A stretch of 64,000 bases of DNA from JBCAXA01 sp038749025. Lineage in GTDB: Bacteria > Pseudomonadota > Gammaproteobacteria > Steroidobacterales > Woeseiaceae. The notes under the pieces were generated by a model. It had not been told where the DNA came from. It did no database searches and worked only from the letters and a program-made list of their open reading frames with translations. Position 1 is the first letter of the stretch, and every line of letters begins with the position of its first letter. Location: positions 1 to 64,000 of the forward strand of contig JBCDIL010000007.1 of the NCBI GenBank assembly GCA_038749025.1, given 5' to 3'. The position numbers and the translations under genes are program-made. This document shows positions 17,075-25,627 of the stretch, piece after piece.

Positions 17075-17705
17075 CGTTTGGATCGATCTCCGTATCAAGC
17101 AGGGCGTAATAGAGAGTCTCGGTGGCTTTCGCTAAGTGTTTCGACGCGGCCGCCGAGGAAATACCCAAGCGAGACGCTGTTTCTCGCAGCGTTAAGCCAT
17201 CTACCCGTACAAGAATCAGCACATCTCTCCTGCGCTCGGGCATTTCTCCTATCACCCTTAATGCAGTTTGCACTTGGGCCTCTGCTTCTAAGACGCGCTC
17301 GGGCACCAAAAGATAACCTTCGTCGACGTCCGTTATGGCTGTCAGGTTACCGACACCGCGTTCGGCCGCGCCGATTGCACGGTGTTCCGACACCATGAAG
17401 TTGTGCGCGACGCGCCAGAGGTACGCTCTCGGGTTGGTTACTGTCTGAAAGTCCACTTTACCGAGAACTTGGGTGAATGTTCTCTGCGCGATGTCTTCTG
17501 GATCTGGCGGTCCGACGCCGAATCGTGACCGCAGAAAATTGACTAAAGCCGTGAAGTGCTCTGAGTACCACTTTTCTAGCAGTCCACTTTGACTGGTTCG
17601 CTGTGGTGGAGACGTCAAAATGAACCCTCGAACAGACGATGGAGATATCGTCGTACAAATGGGACTCATTCGCAATTGAGAGTGGACGATAAAGCGACTG
17701 CTCAT
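17067..17705 (-). CDS. FecI-like ECF sigma factor (unit 1)
   Basis: Encodes 212 residues. Region 2 has 'HFTALVNFLRSRFGVGPPDPEDIAQRTFTQVL' with the FecI-type 'PPDPEDIAQ' motif. Region 4 is 'VDGLTLRETASRLGISSAAASKHLAKATETL'. The ATG at 17705 has an AGGAG five bases before it. However, a Fur-like site (17655-17680) then falls inside the coding region, so a TTG at 17618 (GAGGG six bases upstream) is a serious alternative. It overlaps fecR, which implies translational coupling. It directs RNA polymerase to the receptor promoter. Confidence 0.9.
   Translation of the reverse strand: MSSRFIVHSQLRMSPICTTISPSSVRGFILTSPPQRTSQSGLLEKWYSEHFTALVNFLRSRFGVGPPDPEDIAQRTFTQVLGKVDFQTVTNPRAYLWRVAHNFMVSEHRAIGAAERGVGNLTAITDVDEGYLLVPERVLEAEAQVQTALRVIGEMPERRRDVLILVRVDGLTLRETASRLGISSAAASKHLAKATETLYYALLDTEIDPNDG
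17655..17680. promoter_or_regulatory. Fur-box-like site at the start of the fecI-like gene (unit 1)
   Basis: It contains gactcattcgcaa (17663-17675), identical to the core upstream of the sigma gene of unit 3 and one base different from unit 2. Its position supports the TTG 17618 start for the sigma gene. Confidence 0.5.
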
Positions 17706-17895
17706 AGTCACTCCTAACTCTTGCCGACGAGTTGGGAAAAACAGTGCCCTCCTCTTACCGCGCCACCAGTACCGACATAGCTGCATAGCGGCCATCAGCC
17801 ACGGCCAGCAGTCCCAACAAACCTAAAACCGGTTGATTCGATCTAGGGAGTGTTCCGACCGGTGGCGACCTTCGCGGCTAGAAGACTGTCGACAA

Positions 17896-17922
17896 CAAAA
17901 AAACCGCGCCAGGGCGCGGTTT
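17896..17922 (-). terminator. Rho-independent terminator after rpmE2
   Basis: aaaccgcgcc (17901-17910) pairs perfectly with ggcgcggttt (17913-17922). On the minus strand the stem is followed by a seven-T run (the As at 17896-17902), about 60 bases past the L31 stop. Several Ts on the plus side may make it bidirectional. Confidence 0.8.
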
Positions 17923-17981
17923 TCTTATTCGGTTCGGGGCGCCGTTGGTTTGGCGGCCCCGACACGCTGCCCCTGCAAACG

Positions 17982-18230
17982 CTACTTGGCGTCGCGGTTG
18001 TAGCGTTTTTTGAACTTCGCAATGCGACCGTCGTTGTTCGACATGCGCTGCTTGCCCGTATAGAACGGGTGTGAAGCACTTGAGATATCGATGGTCACGT
18101 ACGGGTAGGTCTGCCCTTCGTGCACTTTGGTTTCCGACGTGCTGACCGTTGATCCGACGACGTAGTAAACGTCGGCCGTGGTGTCATGAAACAGCACATC
18201 GCGATAGTCGGGGTGAATGTCCGGTCTCAC
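17982..18230 (-). CDS. rpmE2: 50S ribosomal protein L31 type B (zinc-free form)
   Basis: Encodes 82 residues from a GTG at 18230, with a GGAG nine bases upstream. The longer frame to 18371 adds a non-L31 extension. It shows the L31 features 'RPDIHPDYRDVLFHD', 'HPFYTGKQR' and 'GRIAKFKKRY'. The CxxC cysteines of type A L31 are absent, so this is the type B paralogue that in many bacteria replaces the zinc form when zinc is scarce (Zur control). No Zur-like palindrome is evident in the 134-base gap upstream. A strong terminator follows. Confidence 0.95.
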   Translation of the reverse strand: MRPDIHPDYRDVLFHDTTADVYYVVGSTVSTSETKVHEGQTYPYVTIDISSASHPFYTGKQRMSNNDGRIAKFKKRYNRDAK

Positions 18231-18364
18231 GAGGTTTTTCTCCAGTCGGATTTCGATCGCGCGGAGTTTACCCGTTTCAAAGTCGCAGCGCGACGGCAAA
18301 AGGCCAAAAAATGACCCCCTGCCGCCGCACTGCCCTCCCCAGGCCGTCACCCGCCTTTTCATGC

Positions 18365-20728
18365 TTACCACGCGAAGCTGAGATCAACCGAAACGGTGCG
18401 ACCCGGCTCCGAGAAGCGCTGGAACCCCGGTCCGGCGACTGGCGGGTTGGTCCCGTCGATCGGCGCTACACCCGAGAAAAACCCGCCATTACCGATACGT
18501 ACGCTATTGGCGACCTCCCAGCGAAGGTAGTCTTCGTCGAAGATATTGCGGATGCCCATCGATAGGCGCGCGTTGGCCGCCTCGAATTGGTAGTAGCCGA
18601 ACAGATCAACCGTCATCCATTCTTCCGTGAAGACGACCGGGCCACCGCCATTATTCAGGCTAGTGATACTGAGGTCGTTGGAGGGCTCGCGCTCATCGGT
18701 CCAGACCGCAAATGTCTCAACTCCCCACTTGCCATCGGCCGAGCGGTAGTTCAGACCCAATACCGCCGAATCCGGCGACTCTGACGCCAAGGTATCGCCG
18801 GCGGTAAAGCTAGGACCGTCCGTCTCATGCGTTGCGTCGACGTGTGCGAAGCCGAAACGCATGCCCCACTGCTCGGTGAGCTTTACGCGCGCATCGATTT
18901 CGAATCCAGACGCTTCAACCTCACCGACGTTTTCGGCACGGTTAAATTCATCGGCCGTAACGGTTTGCGTCGAGCAGCCGAATCGACCGCATTGCTCAAA
19001 GGTGACCGGTTGGCTGTATGGCGTCGACGAGCTGACCGTTTGGATCAGGTTGTCATAGTCGCTGCGGAATGTCGTCAAGGCGACCCGAGCGCGTTCGGAC
19101 GTATACGTGTAGCTCAACTCGTAATTGGTTGAACGTTCCGCCTCCAAATTGGCGTTGGAAATTTCATCGTAGTCGGCGAATTCCTGCCCTGTGTTCACGT
19201 CGACAATAATGCCGCTGCCAACGCCAAGGAACAGATCCTGTGTGGTCGGTGCTTTGTAGCCTTGCCCGACTGAGAAGCCGAGCCGATGGCCTTGCACAGG
19301 CTCGAATGCAACTCCAAGCTCACCCACCGTGGCGCCAAAGTCGGCACCTTGGACGGTATCGCCCGTCGGGTCGGTAAAGAACGGTGCCACGGATGGCTCG
19401 TATTCCGTGTTGTCGTATCGCACACCAGCAACGAACGACCACCGCTCATTCAACGCGACTTCGTCGCGTGCGTAAACGGTGAAACGTGTGCTGTCGGTAT
19501 CCGGCACCCAAGTGTTGTCTACGTTGAACGAACGCTCGCCGCTGTTGATATCCAGTGTGTTAAAGCGCTGGTCGTACAAGCGATTGGTGACGGTAGCGTC
19601 GCGGTATTGCAAGCCGTACACGAGATCGTGGTTGGTGTCGCCGACGGTAAAGCCTTTGTTGAAATCGAGACCTACGGTATTGGTACGCTGGCGAAACGCG
19701 CGATCTTCGGTACGAAGGTAATCATTGGCCGGATCGGCATCAAAACCGCTGAAACCGAAACGCGTGATACCGCGAGTGATCAGCTCTTGGTGGTCGGCAC
19801 GAATCGACAACGCGTCGAACATCGGCAACCCGGTGTCGGTCCACTCGAACGCAAGTCCGCCACGAGCTCGGTTGTTCGTATCGTCGGTCCGAAAATCGTA
19901 GTACGCATCGGATTGACGTGATAACGGTAAGACCTGCGCCTCACGATCGGTGTCCTCGTAAACGAACCCAAGACGCATGTTGTCGCGCACGTAATAGTCG
20001 ATTTTCGCCATCAGCGATTGTGCTTCGCGGTCGAGCGGATCTGCCTGACCACGGTCTGGGCCGAGAATATCAGCGCCACTGCTGTGCGCTTCTGTTTCAT
20101 TGCCATCGCGGAAGACGTACATGAACAATGTTTCAAAGCGACCCATACGATTGGCGAGCGCGCCAGACAGCATCGTCTCGTTAGAACGCGCGTCATAGCC
20201 GGTTTTCGCTTGCAGTTCAGAATCGTCACCGCCGCTCAAGTAATCGCGAGGGCTTTTGGTAATGTAGGTCACCGACCCAGCAAGCGAACCGTTACCATCG
20301 GTCACCGAATTTGGTCCTCTCGCGATACGGACGGCTTTGACGGTTTCAACCTCAATCGCGCCGCGACTAGAGCCGAACATACCGTACGGGGCGAAGGACG
20401 GTGGATTTAGCGTCTCTCCCTGATCAATACCGTCGACGCTGACGGCAACAAAGTCGCCTTCGAGACCGCGGATGTTGAAGCCATCGTCGTTGAAACGATT
20501 ACCGGTATCGTTAACCTGTACACCAGGAATGTAACGCACGGTGTCTTCGATCGAATCGGTCATCTCGCGAACGAGGTCATCGGCTGATAACCCGGTGCGC
20601 CAGTCACTGTCCGGCGCTTCCTCGGAGCCGACGACCGTTTCGTCGAGACGCTCAAGATCCTCTTGCCCGTAGGCTGCCTGCGACAGTAATAGCGACATCG
20701 CGACGCCCGTCGCTGTTGTGTATTTCAT
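18365..20728 (-). CDS. TonB-dependent receptor, haem/haemoglobin-receptor-like
   Basis: Encodes 787 residues. The signal peptide ends near AAYG (21), followed by a TonB-box-like DETVVGS. The plug carries 'DGFNIRGLEGDFVAVSVDGIDQGET' and a haem-receptor-family segment, 'VKAVRIARGPNSVTDGNGSL' with 'GSVTYITKSPRDYL'. The barrel ends in a terminal Trp after an aromatic pattern (TVSVDLSFAW). There is no STN domain, so no FecR signalling is expected. It lies 67 bases after the ApbE-DUF2271 gene on the same strand. The ligand is an inference: haem or another iron source fits, but zinc is possible given the L31B neighbour. Confidence 0.85.
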   Translation of the reverse strand: MKYTTATGVAMSLLLSQAAYGQEDLERLDETVVGSEEAPDSDWRTGLSADDLVREMTDSIEDTVRYIPGVQVNDTGNRFNDDGFNIRGLEGDFVAVSVDGIDQGETLNPPSFAPYGMFGSSRGAIEVETVKAVRIARGPNSVTDGNGSLAGSVTYITKSPRDYLSGGDDSELQAKTGYDARSNETMLSGALANRMGRFETLFMYVFRDGNETEAHSSGADILGPDRGQADPLDREAQSLMAKIDYYVRDNMRLGFVYEDTDREAQVLPLSRQSDAYYDFRTDDTNNRARGGLAFEWTDTGLPMFDALSIRADHQELITRGITRFGFSGFDADPANDYLRTEDRAFRQRTNTVGLDFNKGFTVGDTNHDLVYGLQYRDATVTNRLYDQRFNTLDINSGERSFNVDNTWVPDTDSTRFTVYARDEVALNERWSFVAGVRYDNTEYEPSVAPFFTDPTGDTVQGADFGATVGELGVAFEPVQGHRLGFSVGQGYKAPTTQDLFLGVGSGIIVDVNTGQEFADYDEISNANLEAERSTNYELSYTYTSERARVALTTFRSDYDNLIQTVSSSTPYSQPVTFEQCGRFGCSTQTVTADEFNRAENVGEVEASGFEIDARVKLTEQWGMRFGFAHVDATHETDGPSFTAGDTLASESPDSAVLGLNYRSADGKWGVETFAVWTDEREPSNDLSITSLNNGGGPVVFTEEWMTVDLFGYYQFEAANARLSMGIRNIFDEDYLRWEVANSVRIGNGGFFSGVAPIDGTNPPVAGPGFQRFSEPGRTVSVDLSFAW

Positions 20729-20795
20729 TATGTGTCTCCCGCTGTTAAATCATCGTTAAGATTTCGGTTGACCCATGCTTTTGTCGTTGTCGTTT

Positions 20796-22286
20796 CTAGC
20801 GCAGCGGTGCGTTTTGCACCGCCGCCGTTTTAGTGTTGCTACCGCCATCGCGGTGCCAACGCACCGAGATATCGCCAAACTCACCACTGGCCGTAAGCGT
20901 CTCAGAGGCAGGCGTTGAAAAATCGATATCGATAGTCTGGTAGGTGTGGCCACCGTGCTCACGAGCGGCTTCGAGATGCAGGCGGAATTGGTTGCCAACC
21001 ACCGGTTGTCCACGGTCATCGCGCCCGTCCCAGCGCACCGTGTACGTGCCTGGGCGACGGGTCGATCGGGCGTAGCCGTCGAGCAAGCTACTGTCATCGC
21101 GCCCAGCAGCGCGCCACCAGCGACGGTTCTCCTGCGCCCAACGCTGACTGTCACCCAGCAACAAGAGGTGACGAATCGGCTGCCGATCTGCGTTTGTAAT
21201 CCACAACGCGACATATGGCCGCCGGTATTTGCCCGCCTTCACTTTCGGAATTTCGTAGGTGACCGACAACTGTGGCATTGGTCCCGCGTTATTCAGTACC
21301 TCACTTTGCCGCCAGCCTGCCGAGGCAATTTGCCGTCCACTCGGTAGAACGAGTAACGCTTCGATATCGGCTTGCGCGCCGATCCACTCGAGACTGTCGG
21401 ACGGCGCTAAGCTGGCCGCCAGGGTTGCAACAACATCCGCAGTAATGGCAGTTGGCGCCATGACGTAGCTAGCCACTTGAGGTTGCGTTGGCCACGCATC
21501 GCGAGTCGCCAAAATATGACTGAACTGACGTCGTCGAATTGTCATACCGCGCGCATGATGCCCGCTGGCCGCGACCGCCAAATTTTGCACTGCGACAACG
21601 CCATTGGGGGCAGCCCTATCGGTATTGGCATCGGTCAATCCAACCTGCCACGGCTCGTCGTCGGGGCTGCGACCGCTGTAAAGTCCGTCGCCGCCAATGT
21701 CGACCTTGATGCCGCTTGCCGTTGGTGCCGCACCGCGCATTGCAGCAAGCACCTTGTCGATCACATAACCCTTGGCGAGACCGTTGATATCGAGCTCGAT
21801 AACATCGGGCAGTTTGTAGGCACCATCGGCCGGTTCAGGAAGCTCAGTAGAGCGCAACTGCCGCGCCATTGCTCGCAAGGCACGTCGATCCGGCACGGCA
21901 TCCTCGGAAACGGCTTGCTGCCAAATAGCGCGGGCTTTGCCTAACTTGCAACTAAACGCCCCGCTCGTCGAGGCTTCCCAGCGACGACAGTGACCGATCA
22001 ATTCACGCAGCTCAGGCGACAGCGTCGGCAGCGTCCGATCACGGTTTAGGCGCGATACTTCGCTATCGGGCCGGTAGTCCGACAACAGCGCCTCGAGACG
22101 CGCCGCCTCGGTGGCCGCCGCAGCAAATGCTTTATCAGCCTCTGCCGAACGAACGCCGACAATCGATAGGTCCATGCTCGTGCCTAGGACATTATCGAAG
22201 TGGCGACTGTGCGAGTCGGCCAATACCGGTAGCGCGAGCGATAGCAGCGCAGCCGGTACCGTGCCACGAAGAGCAGAACTCAACAT
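20796..22286 (-). CDS. ApbE FAD:protein FMN transferase fused to DUF2271
   Basis: Encodes 496 residues. The signal peptide ends near VLADSH. The ApbE domain (about 25-325) shows 'GTSMDLSI', the conserved 'DINGLAKGYVID', 'KVDIGGDGLYSG', 'FSHILATRD' and the Mg-site segment 'ITADVVATLAASLA'. The C-terminal DUF2271 (about 350-475) has 'YRRPYVALWITNADRQPIRH', 'WWRAAGRDDSSLLDGYARST' and 'PGTYTVRWDGRDDRGQPV'. ApbE attaches FMN covalently to Thr/Ser of periplasmic redox proteins. The fusion sits between the EF-hand and receptor genes, and the divergent arm encodes a PepSY protein. No clear [ST]GA[ST] target motif was found in the neighbours. Confidence 0.9.
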   Translation of the reverse strand: MLSSALRGTVPAALLSLALPVLADSHSRHFDNVLGTSMDLSIVGVRSAEADKAFAAAATEAARLEALLSDYRPDSEVSRLNRDRTLPTLSPELRELIGHCRRWEASTSGAFSCKLGKARAIWQQAVSEDAVPDRRALRAMARQLRSTELPEPADGAYKLPDVIELDINGLAKGYVIDKVLAAMRGAAPTASGIKVDIGGDGLYSGRSPDDEPWQVGLTDANTDRAAPNGVVAVQNLAVAASGHHARGMTIRRRQFSHILATRDAWPTQPQVASYVMAPTAITADVVATLAASLAPSDSLEWIGAQADIEALLVLPSGRQIASAGWRQSEVLNNAGPMPQLSVTYEIPKVKAGKYRRPYVALWITNADRQPIRHLLLLGDSQRWAQENRRWWRAAGRDDSSLLDGYARSTRRPGTYTVRWDGRDDRGQPVVGNQFRLHLEAAREHGGHTYQTIDIDFSTPASETLTASGEFGDISVRWHRDGGSNTKTAAVQNAPLR

Positions 22287-22325
22287 CGGATTTTCCCTAG
22301 AGATGGAGCGACGTATCGCCGCTAG

Positions 22326-23324
22326 CTAGTCCGCGCTGTTCGCAACTACCTCTTGCACATCCGCATCGCTGAATGGCGCGGGAAGCGGGTCGTCGATGTT
22401 GACGTAGCCGTCGTGGCTCGCGTCGTAGCGCGCGAAAATCCGATTCCCAGACTCGCGGTATTCGGCGAATGTCATGGTGCCATCGTCGTTTTTGTCCAAC
22501 GACTCGAAGCGACGCTGGCTTTGCCGCACGGAATCAGCGCGAAATGTTTCAATGACCGCGTCCATGCGGTCTTCAAACTCACTCGCGTACTCGTCGGCGT
22601 CGAGCGTTCCGTCGCTATTAAAGTCCGTTCCGTCGTAGTCTGCGCGGCGCTTACCGTCGAACTCTTCGCGGGTAATTTCTCCGTCCTGATCGAGGTCATA
22701 ACGGACCATCATGCCGTCCATGTTGTGCGTCGTCGGCATCACTAGCATGTTGCGTGCGTAGGCCATTTTGCGTTCACGCCGTTGCTCGCGTTCTTCTGCG
22801 GTTAGCTCGTTGTCCGCCTTCGGCGTCCAATTCCGAACGCGCTTTGGATCTTGAGCGTTAACCGTACCGTCTTTGTTCGTATCGAAGCCTGTGAACATGC
22901 GTTCGCCCGACGCGGCGTACTCGTTCCACGACATAAACTCATCGTCGTCTTTGTCCATTGCGGCAAACCGAACGTAGGTTTGTCGAACACGGCCAGTGCG
23001 ATCTTCCTCTAGCTGCGCGTCGAGGCGGTCCTCCCACTCATAGACATATTCCTGCGTATCTACCACCCCGTCCGAATTCGTGTCGGTTGCGTCGAAACGT
23101 ACACGCCGCGATTGTTCAAACTCAATCGAACTGACGCGCTGGTCATTGTCGTGGTCGTGATCTGCGATGAAATTGAGTCGGCGGCCTTCTCGGCGCCACT
23201 GATCCATACGCTGCTCGGTGGTTAGCGTAGAAGACTTACCGGCGTCTGGCGGCGTGGCGTAATCATCAGCAAATACGGGGCTAACTATGCCGAGCACAGC
23301 GGCAATGATAGAAAAGCGAATCAT
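22326..23324 (-). CDS. Periplasmic protein with eight EF-hand loops
   Basis: Encodes 332 residues from the ATG at 23324, which opens a clean signal peptide (MIRFSIIAAVLGIVSPVFA). Eight loops with the DxDxDG-type calcium pattern are visible: DHDNDQRVSS, DTNSDGVVDT, DKDDDEFMSW, DTNKDGTVNA, DLDQDGEITR, DFNSDGTLDA, DKNDDGTMTF and DASHDGYVNI. Loops 1-4 and 5-8 form two aligned halves, so the gene arose by internal duplication. It is the first gene of the left arm, downstream of the 23376-23400 operator. It presumably binds Ca2+ or other metals in the periplasm; its role in uptake is unknown. Confidence 0.9.
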   Translation of the reverse strand: MIRFSIIAAVLGIVSPVFADDYATPPDAGKSSTLTTEQRMDQWRREGRRLNFIADHDHDNDQRVSSIEFEQSRRVRFDATDTNSDGVVDTQEYVYEWEDRLDAQLEEDRTGRVRQTYVRFAAMDKDDDEFMSWNEYAASGERMFTGFDTNKDGTVNAQDPKRVRNWTPKADNELTAEEREQRRERKMAYARNMLVMPTTHNMDGMMVRYDLDQDGEITREEFDGKRRADYDGTDFNSDGTLDADEYASEFEDRMDAVIETFRADSVRQSQRRFESLDKNDDGTMTFAEYRESGNRIFARYDASHDGYVNIDDPLPAPFSDADVQEVVANSAD

Positions 23325-23375
23325 GATTGCAGTCTCACGATGGGTACACGTCGAGGCGGAGAATGGCACGTCGGT

Positions 23376-23400
23376 AATGCGAATGCAAATGATTCGCATT
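23376..23400. promoter_or_regulatory. Palindromic Fur-box-like operator between divergent arms
   Basis: AATGCGAAT (23376-23384) and ATTCGCATT (23392-23400) are perfect 9-bp arms around a 7-base spacer, giving the 'aatgcaaatgattcgcatt' look of gammaproteobacterial Fur sites. It lies 52 bases before the EF-hand ATG and 116 before the DUF3450 ATG, so one site could repress both arms. Confidence 0.7.
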
Positions 23401-23516
23401 TGGTTTTTCGACTGTAGGTGAGGTAAGGTCGCGCCGAAAATCTCGTTAACTATTCGATTCGCTTAGCGACGTATAGCTCTTTAATCGGAAACACTAGTGA
23501 ATTCAGGCATTTGAAG

Positions 23517-24341
23517 ATGCGACGAATAACACGACGACCAGCGATCAAAGACGGTCTTGGCCTCGTGACTGGCGTATCGGCCGCGCTGATCCTTGCCGGA
23601 ATTGCGCTTCCGGAGCGTTCCGCCAACGCGGATGAGCCCTGGCGCGAGGTTGACCAGCTTGTCCGCCAATGGAACTCGCTCGAACGCCAACACTCAACAC
23701 TGGCGGCCGGCTGGCGCGAGCGTGAACCATTACTCAGACTGCAGCTTGAACTGCTTGAGCAAGAACGCAAGTCCTTACAGCTGTTCATTGACAGTCGGCG
23801 AACGGCCAGCGACGAAGTTGACCAGCGGCGGATTGAACTAGCCGCCGAGCAAGTGACCTTCGAAGCCAACCAGCGTTCGTTGAACGAAGCACTGTTGACT
23901 GCAGAGACCGCACTGCAGGCCACACTACCGCGCATGCCGCCGCCGCTGCAGCAGATGTGGCGCGACGAGCTCGCGATTGCCGCAAGCCCCGGTTCCGCAT
24001 CGGCCAGTGAAAGGCTGCAAACGGTCATAAGCCTGCTGTCGGCAGCCGTCGAGTTTGACCGCCGAGTAACCGTGCACCGTACGACAATGCCGAACGCTGA
24101 CGGTCAGCCGGTCGAGGTACGAGAGCTCTATCTTGGTCTCGCCCAAGGCTGGTACTTGAGTGCTGATCGCGCTTTGGTCGGTTCGGGCTATGCGGCCGAT
24201 GAGCAGTGGCGTTGGGCCGCGGCACAGCCACCAACGACCCCATTGGCCGATGCGCTAGCAGCCGCGTTTGACATGCTAGATAACCCAGCCCTCGCCGCGC
24301 CAGTCGCCTTGCCCATCTCAATTCCCACGGGTCAGCCATGA
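23517..24341 (+). CDS. DUF3450 periplasmic coiled-coil protein of the TtpC/TonB2 operon
   Basis: Encodes 274 residues. The ATG at 23517 is preferred over the TTG six bases earlier. The signal peptide (GLVTGVSAALILAGIALPERSANA) is followed by a long helical, coiled-coil-rich body ('QLVRQWNSLERQHSTLAAGW ... LQLELLEQERKSLQLFIDSRRTA'). The C-terminal part includes 'VEVRELYLGLAQGWYLSADRALVGSGYA'. DUF3450 genes characteristically open TtpC-ExbB-ExbD-TonB operons in marine gammaproteobacteria, and this is the same arrangement. It overlaps the TtpC start by four bases (ATGA). Confidence 0.9.
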   Translation: MRRITRRPAIKDGLGLVTGVSAALILAGIALPERSANADEPWREVDQLVRQWNSLERQHSTLAAGWREREPLLRLQLELLEQERKSLQLFIDSRRTASDEVDQRRIELAAEQVTFEANQRSLNEALLTAETALQATLPRMPPPLQQMWRDELAIAASPGSASASERLQTVISLLSAAVEFDRRVTVHRTTMPNADGQPVEVRELYLGLAQGWYLSADRALVGSGYAADEQWRWAAAQPPTTPLADALAAAFDMLDNPALAAPVALPISIPTGQP

Positions 24342-25627
24342 ACAGGTGTCGACTGACTGGCACTCTCGTCGCGGTCTTGCTGATTGGGATGACCGTCGAC
24401 AGTCACGCGCAGTCGTCAACGCTCGGCCAATTACATGGCGAAGTGGAGCGTGCGCGGCAGCGTCTTGCCACTCAAGAGAGTAACATCGCGACTGCCAGCG
24501 CGCGGCTTAATGATCGAATCCGACGCGCCCAACAAAGCGTTATTGAATTGCGTCGCGATGCAGCGGAGCTGCAACGCGGTAGCGATGACCAAACCTTGGC
24601 GCTTGAAGTAATTGAAGGTCGGCTAAAGCGCTGGCAGGACCAAGAGAGTTATCAGCAAAACGTACTCCTCGACTTCGGGCGTCGTACTGGCGGCAAGGCG
24701 CCCGCGGCGGCGTCCTTTGACGCGGCCATCGCGACGCTAAGCGCCGCAGTAGTAAATATCGAACAGCGCTTAAATCCAGTCTTCAACGATTCAACCGTTT
24801 TTCTTGAGGACGGCGGCGCTGTCGACGGACGTACGCTGACCGCTGGCCCGGTTACCTGGTTTGTGTACAGCGATGGCGGTGGCTTACTGGGCTCGCTCGC
24901 AACGGAGAATGAGGATCGATTGGTTTGGCCGTTGGCGGACGAGGCGCTCGGCGGGTTGCAGCAACTCAGTACGAGCGGGGCGGCTACTGTCACGTTCGAC
25001 CCGACGCTCGGGCGTTACTTGGAACTCAAGGCGTCGCGCCAGTCGATACTCAGCCACCTCGCTGCTGGTGGCGTGTGGGTGATTCCGATTCTGTCGTTCG
25101 CCTTATTGTCGTTGATGATCGCAGCGGTCAAGACCTGGCAATTTATGCGCCTACCGGCAATCGGCCCTAGTGCTCCCCGCGATATCCGCGCTGCGTTACT
25201 TGACGACACGCAACAACTCGCCGAACCGTTAGCCGGTCTGGTAACCGCGCTCCGCACAACAGCCGATATCCCACAACAGCGCGAAGACACGTTGTTCGAC
25301 TTCTTGGTCGGCGAGCGGTATCGACTGCATCATTTGATTGGTGCGGTTGCCGTCACGGCCACCGTTTCGCCGCTGTTGGGTTTACTCGGTACCGTCTCCG
25401 GGATGATCAATACGTTTCGTGCGATGACTGTTTTTGGTTCCGGCGATCCATCCGTTGTCTCGGGCGGAATATCCGAAGCCCTGGTCACAACCGAACTCGG
25501 CTTGGTCGTCGCCGTACCCGCACTGATCGTACACGCCTTACTGAAACGCAAAGCCGACAACTACGCGGGACAGCTTGAGTCGCTCGCAATCGAAGCCAGC
25601 AACGTAGTGAGATCGCGGAAACCGTAA
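24338..25627 (+). CDS. TtpC-like MotA/TolQ/ExbB proton-channel protein
   Basis: Encodes 429 residues. A signal peptide (LVAVLLIGMTVDSHAQ) and a periplasmic coiled-coil region (about 30-230, 'GQLHGEVERARQRLATQESN') precede a C-terminal ExbB-like domain. This has three membrane helices: 'VWVIPILSFALLSLMIAA', the conserved 'VSPLLGLLGTVSGMINTF' and 'GLVVAVPALIVHALL'. This architecture is TtpC, the extra component of TonB2 systems (known from Vibrio). It forms the proton channel with ExbB/ExbD. The stop overlaps the next ATG (TAATG). Confidence 0.92.
   Translation: MNRCRLTGTLVAVLLIGMTVDSHAQSSTLGQLHGEVERARQRLATQESNIATASARLNDRIRRAQQSVIELRRDAAELQRGSDDQTLALEVIEGRLKRWQDQESYQQNVLLDFGRRTGGKAPAAASFDAAIATLSAAVVNIEQRLNPVFNDSTVFLEDGGAVDGRTLTAGPVTWFVYSDGGGLLGSLATENEDRLVWPLADEALGGLQQLSTSGAATVTFDPTLGRYLELKASRQSILSHLAAGGVWVIPILSFALLSLMIAAVKTWQFMRLPAIGPSAPRDIRAALLDDTQQLAEPLAGLVTALRTTADIPQQREDTLFDFLVGERYRLHHLIGAVAVTATVSPLLGLLGTVSGMINTFRAMTVFGSGDPSVVSGGISEALVTTELGLVVAVPALIVHALLKRKADNYAGQLESLAIEASNVVRSRKP

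Noticed and set aside
18231..18364. Possible Zur site before the zinc-free L31 gene
   Set aside because: No AT-rich palindrome of the Zur type is visible in the gap.
17982..18371. Longer 129-residue version of L31B
   Set aside because: The extension has no L31 similarity, and the GTG at 18230 has a good ribosome site and gives the family length.
24900..25000. TSGAAT segment in the TtpC-like protein as an ApbE flavinylation target
   Set aside because: It lacks the usual [ST]GA[ST] spacing and acidic residue, and the segment is not a known FMN-binding context.
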